A DNA stretch of 64,000 nt from DASUBN01 sp036500225. Its GTDB lineage: Bacteria > Pseudomonadota > Gammaproteobacteria > Natronospirales > REEB76. This document shows positions 59,396 through 64,000 of this stretch, one piece after another. A program made the position numbers and the translations under genes. The notes under the pieces were generated by a model. That model made no database searches, was not told the origin of the DNA, and was given only the letters and a program-made list of their open reading frames with translations. The stretch spans positions 1 to 64,000 of the forward strand of contig DASYCJ010000020.1 in the NCBI GenBank assembly GCA_036500225.1. Direction: 5' to 3'. Numbering within the stretch: position 1 is the stretch's first letter; each line of letters opens with the position of its first letter.

Positions 59396-62300
59396 TCAGG
59401 GCTGCAGTGCGCGGCCAGCCGCGATAGCCGCTTGTAACTTCTGCTCCCCACCCTTGGCGTCAGCATCGAGTTCCTTGAAGACGGCGTATTGCGCCGCGTC
59501 CGGGCGCTGGTAGGCCGAGCCGATCTCCGAGGCCAGATAGGCCAGGTAGCTGCGCAGCTTCACAGCATGCAGCAGGTCGCCTTCGCTGGAATGGATGTTG
59601 AGCTCCACCAGGTTGCCGATGGCGTCATTCAGATCGGTGACGGCCTTGCCGGCCCGCGCGGCGTCCAGCCGGTGCTCATCCATACCCTTCTGCAGGGCGG
59701 TACGCATGTCGATGGCGTCGTTCAGGTCCTCGTTCAGGGTGTCGAGCGCGGTATGGATCTGTAGCGCCAGGGCCAGACGCTCGGCCAGTGCATCCTTGTC
59801 CGCAGGGAGGCGCGGATCTAGGGCCACGTCGAAGTCCTGCTGCTCTTTCTTGCCGCCGTAGTCCAATACCACGCGATAGCGGCCCGGGATCACCTCAGGT
59901 CCATCCGTCTCGTCACTGAGTCCACCACCGCCCTCGGCCGGATAGTAGTCCTTGACCTCGGTGGCGTCGGGATAGTTGAGGTTCCAGCGGAAGCGGTTCA
60001 TACCCGGGCTGACAGCCGTGTGGGTCATCTCGCCATAGGCCTTCTGCTCCGCCGGCGTCATGGCATCCAGTTCGTCGTCGGTCTTCTCCTTGAAGTCTTT
60101 GGGCTTCAAGTGCAGGTCGAAGCGGCGGATGAGCGTGCCGTCGGCGCCCGTGAACGACAGGCTCACCGGGGTCTTGCCGTCGTAGCCCGCGGGCAGCTGG
60201 AAATACACCATGGCCCCATAGGGCGGGTTGTCGCCGGAGTTCGGCGTGCGGTTGTCGGCCTCCGCCTGCCCGTAGTCGTGGCTCGACCAAGCCGTCTCAG
60301 GAGCGAACAGGCGCGTCTCGCCGGAGGGCAGCGATCCTGTCTGCTGCTCCAGGAACTTGAGGTCATCCAGCACCCAGAACGCACGACCGTGGGTCGCCAC
60401 CACCACTTGGCCCTGGCGGGCGTCCACCGCCACGTCTCGCACTTGCACGCGCGGCAAGTTTAGGGTGAGAGGCTCCCAGCTCGCGGCAGCGTCGAAGCTC
60501 ACGTACAGGGTGCTCGCGGTGCCGAGGAACATGAGCTCAGGATCGCGAGGGTCCTGGCGCACCGTGAAGGCATAGTCGCCCTCCCCCACACCCTTGCCGG
60601 CATCGCTCCAGTGGGCGCCGTAGTCGCGGGTCACGTATATGTAGGGATGGAAGTCGTCCCACATGTACCGGCTTACGGTCATGTAGGCCGTGCCCTTATC
60701 CTTGTGGGAAGGTTCGATGGAGCTGACGTACGCCGTCTGCGGCAGCTTCGGCGGAGTGATGTCCTTCCAACTCTTGCCGCCATCGGTGGTGACGTGCACC
60801 AGGCCATCGTCGGAGCCCGCCCAGATGATGTCATCCGAGAGAGGCGAGACCGCGAGCGCTGATACGGTAGCGTAGACCTCCGCGCCGGATTGGTCGAGCT
60901 CGATGGGTCCGCCGCTCGGCGCCTCGCTGGCCGGATCGTTGCGCGAGAGGTCCGGGCTGATTTTCTTCCAGGTGCGCCCGGCATCCTCGCTCTTCATGAC
61001 GTACTGGGAGGCGACGAGCATCTCCTTCGGATCGTTGGGCGAGAACAGGATGGGATGGGTCCAGGCCCAGCGGTAGGGCTGCGCTCCGGCGGAGTCGCCA
61101 TCCTGGTATTTAGGCCAGGGACTCACGTCCTCGGACTCTTCCGTGGCCGCGTCGTATTTATAGAACAGACTGAAATAGCCGCTACCGAAGTTCACGCCTG
61201 GCTTGCCGGGTTCCGGCACCGTGAAAGTGCTCTCGCCATAGGCCACGGGGTTCCAGGCCTCGGTCGGCACCTCACCGTAGCTCGTAGCGCTCGGGCCCTC
61301 GAAGGAGCCTTCGTCTTGCTGCGCACCATAGATGTGATACGGGGAACGGCCATCCAGGTTCACATGATAGAACTGGCCGGTGGGCTGGTTGATCTCGGAA
61401 CTCCAGGTCAGGCCGGCGTCGGTGGACACGGTGGCGCCGCCGTCGTTGCCTTCCAGCAGAATCCGCGTGTCGTCCGGGTTGATCCAGATGATGTGGTTGT
61501 CGCCATGGGGCGTGTTCAGCTTGGTGAAGGTCTTGGCTCCATCATGGGAGACCCAGAGCGCGTCGACCTCAGGCATGTACACTGTGTTCACGTCCTTGGG
61601 ATCGGCGTACAGGGACATGTAATAGAAGGCTCGCTGGCGCAGCTTCCACTCATCGTTCACCAGCTTCCAGGTGGCTCCGGCATCCGAGGAACGGAATACG
61701 CCGCCCCCGACCGTCTGCTCGATGGCGTAAACGACCTTCGGGTCGGCCGCTGAGACTGTCACACCGATGCGGCCCAGCAGGCCCTGGGGCAGGCCGGGAT
61801 TACGCGAGATGTTTTGCCAGTGAGCGCCGCCATCGCTGCTCTTATAGAGACCGCTGCCCGGGCCGCCGCTCACCAGTGACCAGGGCGTGCGCTGGGCTTG
61901 CCACATGGCGGCGTAGAGCGTCTCGGGATCCTTCGGGTCCATGACGAGATCGATGGCGCCGGTCTTGTCGTCCACGTACAGCACTTTGTTCCAGGTCTTG
62001 CCGCCATCCTTTGACTTGAACACGCCGCGATCCGGGTCCGGCTTGAACACATGGCCCATGGACGAGGCGTACACCACGTGCGGGTCCTTGGGGTCGATCA
62101 CGATGGCGCTGATGGTGTGGGTATCGCCAAGCCCCGCCGCTTTCCAGGTCTTGCCCGCATCGGTGGACTTGAACACGCCGTCGCCGGTGACCATGTCACC
62201 GCGGATGTCGGCCTCACCGGTGCCCGCATAGATCACGAAGGGGTCAGATGGCGCCACGGCGATGGCGCCGATGCTGTCGCTGGTACCCGGTAGGGTGCCG

Positions 62301-62566
62301 TCCGTGATGTTGGTCCACTTCACACCGTAATCGGTGCTCTTCCACACCCCGCCATCCACCCCGCCCATGTAGAAGAGGTCAGGTGTGCCGGGCACGCCCG
62401 CCACCGCAACTACCCGGCCGCCGATATATGGGCCGACGCTGCGCCATTCGAGTTTGCTGGTGAGAACTGTGGTCGTGGTATCTGCGGCATCCGCTGCCGC
62501 CACCCACGACAGGGCCAGAGGCAGACACAGAAGCAGGGAAATCCGGGAAAGGACCTGGCGCTTCAT
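59396..62566 (-). CDS. Large secreted Asp-box (BNR/VPS10-like) protein
   Basis: A 1056-residue exported protein. Signal peptide ends near VAAADA. Two seven- to ten-bladed propellers are implied by at least eight Asp-box motifs (SxDxGxTW type: STDYGVKW, STDAGKTW, SKDGGKTW, SSDGGAHW, SSDAGATW, STDAGLTW, SEDAGRTW, TTDGGKSW). The C-terminal 300 residues resemble a fibronectin-like domain and a helical end (ALALQIHTALDTLNEDLNDAIDMRT). This is the sortilin/VPS10-like glycosyl-hydrolase family. Related proteins in xanthomonads and Acidobacteria have no defined substrate. Confidence 0.87.
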   Translation of the reverse strand: MKRQVLSRISLLLCLPLALSWVAAADAADTTTTVLTSKLEWRSVGPYIGGRVVAVAGVPGTPDLFYMGGVDGGVWKSTDYGVKWTNITDGTLPGTSDSIGAIAVAPSDPFVIYAGTGEADIRGDMVTGDGVFKSTDAGKTWKAAGLGDTHTISAIVIDPKDPHVVYASSMGHVFKPDPDRGVFKSKDGGKTWNKVLYVDDKTGAIDLVMDPKDPETLYAAMWQAQRTPWSLVSGGPGSGLYKSSDGGAHWQNISRNPGLPQGLLGRIGVTVSAADPKVVYAIEQTVGGGVFRSSDAGATWKLVNDEWKLRQRAFYYMSLYADPKDVNTVYMPEVDALWVSHDGAKTFTKLNTPHGDNHIIWINPDDTRILLEGNDGGATVSTDAGLTWSSEINQPTGQFYHVNLDGRSPYHIYGAQQDEGSFEGPSATSYGEVPTEAWNPVAYGESTFTVPEPGKPGVNFGSGYFSLFYKYDAATEESEDVSPWPKYQDGDSAGAQPYRWAWTHPILFSPNDPKEMLVASQYVMKSEDAGRTWKKISPDLSRNDPASEAPSGGPIELDQSGAEVYATVSALAVSPLSDDIIWAGSDDGLVHVTTDGGKSWKDITPPKLPQTAYVSSIEPSHKDKGTAYMTVSRYMWDDFHPYIYVTRDYGAHWSDAGKGVGEGDYAFTVRQDPRDPELMFLGTASTLYVSFDAAASWEPLTLNLPRVQVRDVAVDARQGQVVVATHGRAFWVLDDLKFLEQQTGSLPSGETRLFAPETAWSSHDYGQAEADNRTPNSGDNPPYGAMVYFQLPAGYDGKTPVSLSFTGADGTLIRRFDLHLKPKDFKEKTDDELDAMTPAEQKAYGEMTHTAVSPGMNRFRWNLNYPDATEVKDYYPAEGGGGLSDETDGPEVIPGRYRVVLDYGGKKEQQDFDVALDPRLPADKDALAERLALALQIHTALDTLNEDLNDAIDMRTALQKGMDEHRLDAARAGKAVTDLNDAIGNLVELNIHSSEGDLLHAVKLRSYLAYLASEIGSAYQRPDAAQYAVFKELDADAKGGEQKLQAAIAAGRALQP

Positions 62567-62680
62567 GGTGAAACTCCGTGTATGCAGGCTGGGATCGGAT
62601 GATTATGCGCGTGGGCGAGTAGCATCGCCACGAGCGACAGTGCAGGGGCTGAAGCAAATGGCGAACCAGGGATGAGGCCG

Positions 62681-62935
62681 CCTGTCGGTTCACTGTCACG
62701 AAGTGTTCGTTTGAGAGAGTATTCTCGCCGTCCCAGCGATAGGCCGCCAGGGTGCCGCGAGGCCTGGCGACGGAGTAATCCACGCAGGCCACGTTCGGCG
62801 CCAAGCGTTCCAACGTGCCGAACATCCAGTAGTGGGCCTACGAATACAGGAGGTGCATCGGCGGGTAGGACTTAGCGATGCGGAGCTCGGGCCTCTTCCC
62901 CTCCGGTAGGCTATCGCGTAAGTCACGCGGACCCA
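62681..62935 (-). pseudogene. Remnant of a metallophosphoesterase gene (C-terminal end, frameshifted)
   Basis: Reading the minus strand with two frame changes gives ...LRIAKSYP / ADAPPVFVG / HYWMFGTLERLAPN and VACVDYSVAR, then AAYRWDGENTLSNEHFV. This matches the C-terminal end of calcineurin-like phosphoesterases of the PVFxGHYW...LAPNxACxDYSVA...AYRWDGE type. The apparent single-base insertions lie in the GGG run at 62834-62836 and in GGCGGG at 62860-62865. The N-terminal two thirds with the metal motifs are absent. No promoter or start is visible. Confidence 0.6.
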
Positions 62936-63058
62936 CTACTAGCAGGAGGAGCGTATTCTTTAGTGTACGTGACCGATTGCGAATCCGAAGCGGAACAACA
63001 CCGGGGCCCACAAAGACCCATTTTGGTCGAGGGCAGTGGAAGCGCGTAGGCTATACAG

Positions 63059-64000
63059 ATGTCTACATCCAAAACCACAGCTAACCCGCCCGAAAGTTCC
63101 TTTCGGGACCTAGGCTTAAGCGATTCCATCCTCAAAGCCCTCGGCGACGTGGGATACGAATCCCCCTCGCCTATCCAGGCCCGGACCATCCCCCACATCC
63201 TCGCTGGGACGGATGTACTCGGCCAGGCGCAGACGGGCACAGGCAAGACAGCGGCTTTCGCCCTGCCCTTGCTCTCGAAGCTGGACCTCAAGAACGCGGC
63301 GCCCCAGGTGCTGGTGCTGACGCCTACCCGGGAGCTGGCGATTCAGGTGGCGGAGGCTTTTCAGAAATACGCGGCCCACATGAAGGGCTTCCACGTGCTC
63401 CCTATATATGGTGGCCAGGACTACTACAGCCAGCTGCAGCAGCTGCGTCGCGGCCCCCACGTGGTGGTGGGCACGCCGGGGCGGGTGATGGACCACATCC
63501 GCAAGAACACGCTGCAGCTCGTCTCGTTGCAATGCCTGGTGCTGGACGAGGCGGACGAGATGCTGCGCATGGGCTTCATCGATGATGTGGAATGGATCCT
63601 GGACCAGACGCCCTCGGAGCACCAGATCGCGCTCTTCTCTGCCACCATGCCGCCGGCCATCCGCCGCATCGCGCAGAAGTACCTGAACTCTCCCGAGAGC
63701 ATCAGCATCGAGAACCGCACCACCACGGCGGAGAACATCCGCCAGCGCTATTGGCTGGTGAGCGGTACCCACAAGCTGGATGCGCTGACGCGCATTCTGG
63801 AATCCGAGACTTTCGACGCGATGCTGATCTTCGTGCGCACCAAGCTCGCCACGACGGAGCTGGCGGAACGGCTGGAGGCGCGGGGCTATTCCGCCGCGGC
63901 CTTGAGCGGCGACGTGGTGCAGAAGACCCGCGAGAAGACGGTGCAGCGCCTGAAGGACGGGAACCTGGACATCCTGGTGGCCACGGACGTGGCGGCCCGG
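63059..64000 (+). CDS. deaD: ATP-dependent RNA helicase DeaD/CsdA, partial
   Basis: DEAD-box helicase, first 314 residues in the window, cut by the right edge. Q motif YESPSPIQARTIPHIL, Walker A AQTGTGKTAAF, motif Ia PTRELAIQV, GG in YGGQDYY, motif Ib TPGRVMDHI, DEAD box VLDEADEMLRMGF, motif III FSATMPP; motif V begins at LVATDVAAR. The agreement with E. coli DeaD/CsdA is strong over this length. It unwinds RNA in ribosome assembly and cold response. ATG 63059 follows a weak ribosome site. Confidence 0.92.
   Translation, partial: MSTSKTTANPPESSFRDLGLSDSILKALGDVGYESPSPIQARTIPHILAGTDVLGQAQTGTGKTAAFALPLLSKLDLKNAAPQVLVLTPTRELAIQVAEAFQKYAAHMKGFHVLPIYGGQDYYSQLQQLRRGPHVVVGTPGRVMDHIRKNTLQLVSLQCLVLDEADEMLRMGFIDDVEWILDQTPSEHQIALFSATMPPAIRRIAQKYLNSPESISIENRTTTAENIRQRYWLVSGTHKLDALTRILESETFDAMLIFVRTKLATTELAERLEARGYSAAALSGDVVQKTREKTVQRLKDGNLDILVATDVAAR

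Noticed and set aside
1..64000. CRISPR arrays, tRNA genes, rRNA genes, transposases, prophage genes
   Set aside because: None seen: no regularly spaced direct repeats, no tRNA-like cloverleaf, and no protein with transposase, integrase or phage motifs.

Overview
The window is GC-rich, densely coded DNA with no tRNA, rRNA, phage, IS element or CRISPR array that I can see. The gene content points to a free-living gammaproteobacterium, most likely Xanthomonadales/Lysobacterales or a close relative: a metY-metX-hom operon, a seven-gene MoxR/DUF58/DUF4350/DUF4129/SpoIIM/RDD operon, winged-helix/PD40 sensor proteins, large secreted Asp-box and DUF5916 proteins, lhr, greB, trxC and deaD. That assignment is inference from gene content, not from a marker gene.

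Layout. 1-2.8 kb: a minus-strand operon of a DUF3311 protein, an SSS-family symporter and an exported amidohydrolase cut by the window edge. 2.9-6.8 kb: a methionine operon (metY, metX, hom) behind a short Met/Cys-rich leader ORF, an antiterminator segment and an intrinsic terminator. 6.8-14.9 kb: Kef-type antiporter, a repeat-like intergenic element, a Reg_prop/GGDEF sensor, DUF1428, DUF899, a methyltransferase and a lipoprotein. 14.9-17.4 kb: an arsenic cluster (arsN2, arsR, arsI-like, arsC, aqpS). 17.5-29.1 kb: lhr, two hypothetical proteins, a YceI/cytochrome b561/YceI group, an Ig-like lipoprotein, msrA, a PPK2 and a DoxX protein. 29.3-31.5 kb: gstA and a nemA-like ene-reductase, with an ArsR-type repressor whose operator is shared with the reductase promoter. 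31.6-33.7 kb: ECF sigma, membrane anti-sigma and DUF4097 protein, coupled by ATGA overlaps. 33.9-40.1 kb: small conserved genes, greB, two Lys-rich proteins, trxC and a deacylase. 40.1-47.2 kb: the MoxR operon. 47.4-64 kb: corA, MAPEG, DUF5916, SMP-30-like, a winged-helix/PD40 sensor, ankyrin, PilZ, several secreted proteins, a decayed metallophosphoesterase and deaD (cut by the right edge).

The most notable signal is upstream of metY. A consensus-like promoter would start transcription at or next to the AUG of a 35-codon ORF containing the run CMAMCMCM. Downstream lie a perfect 9-bp antiterminator pairing and an 11-bp terminator, which exclude each other. This is the layout of ribosome-mediated attenuation for methionine (and perhaps cysteine). 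A second theme is leaderless transcripts: both ArsR-type repressor genes, and possibly a DUF998 gene, have a -10 box only 6-7 nt upstream of the ATG.
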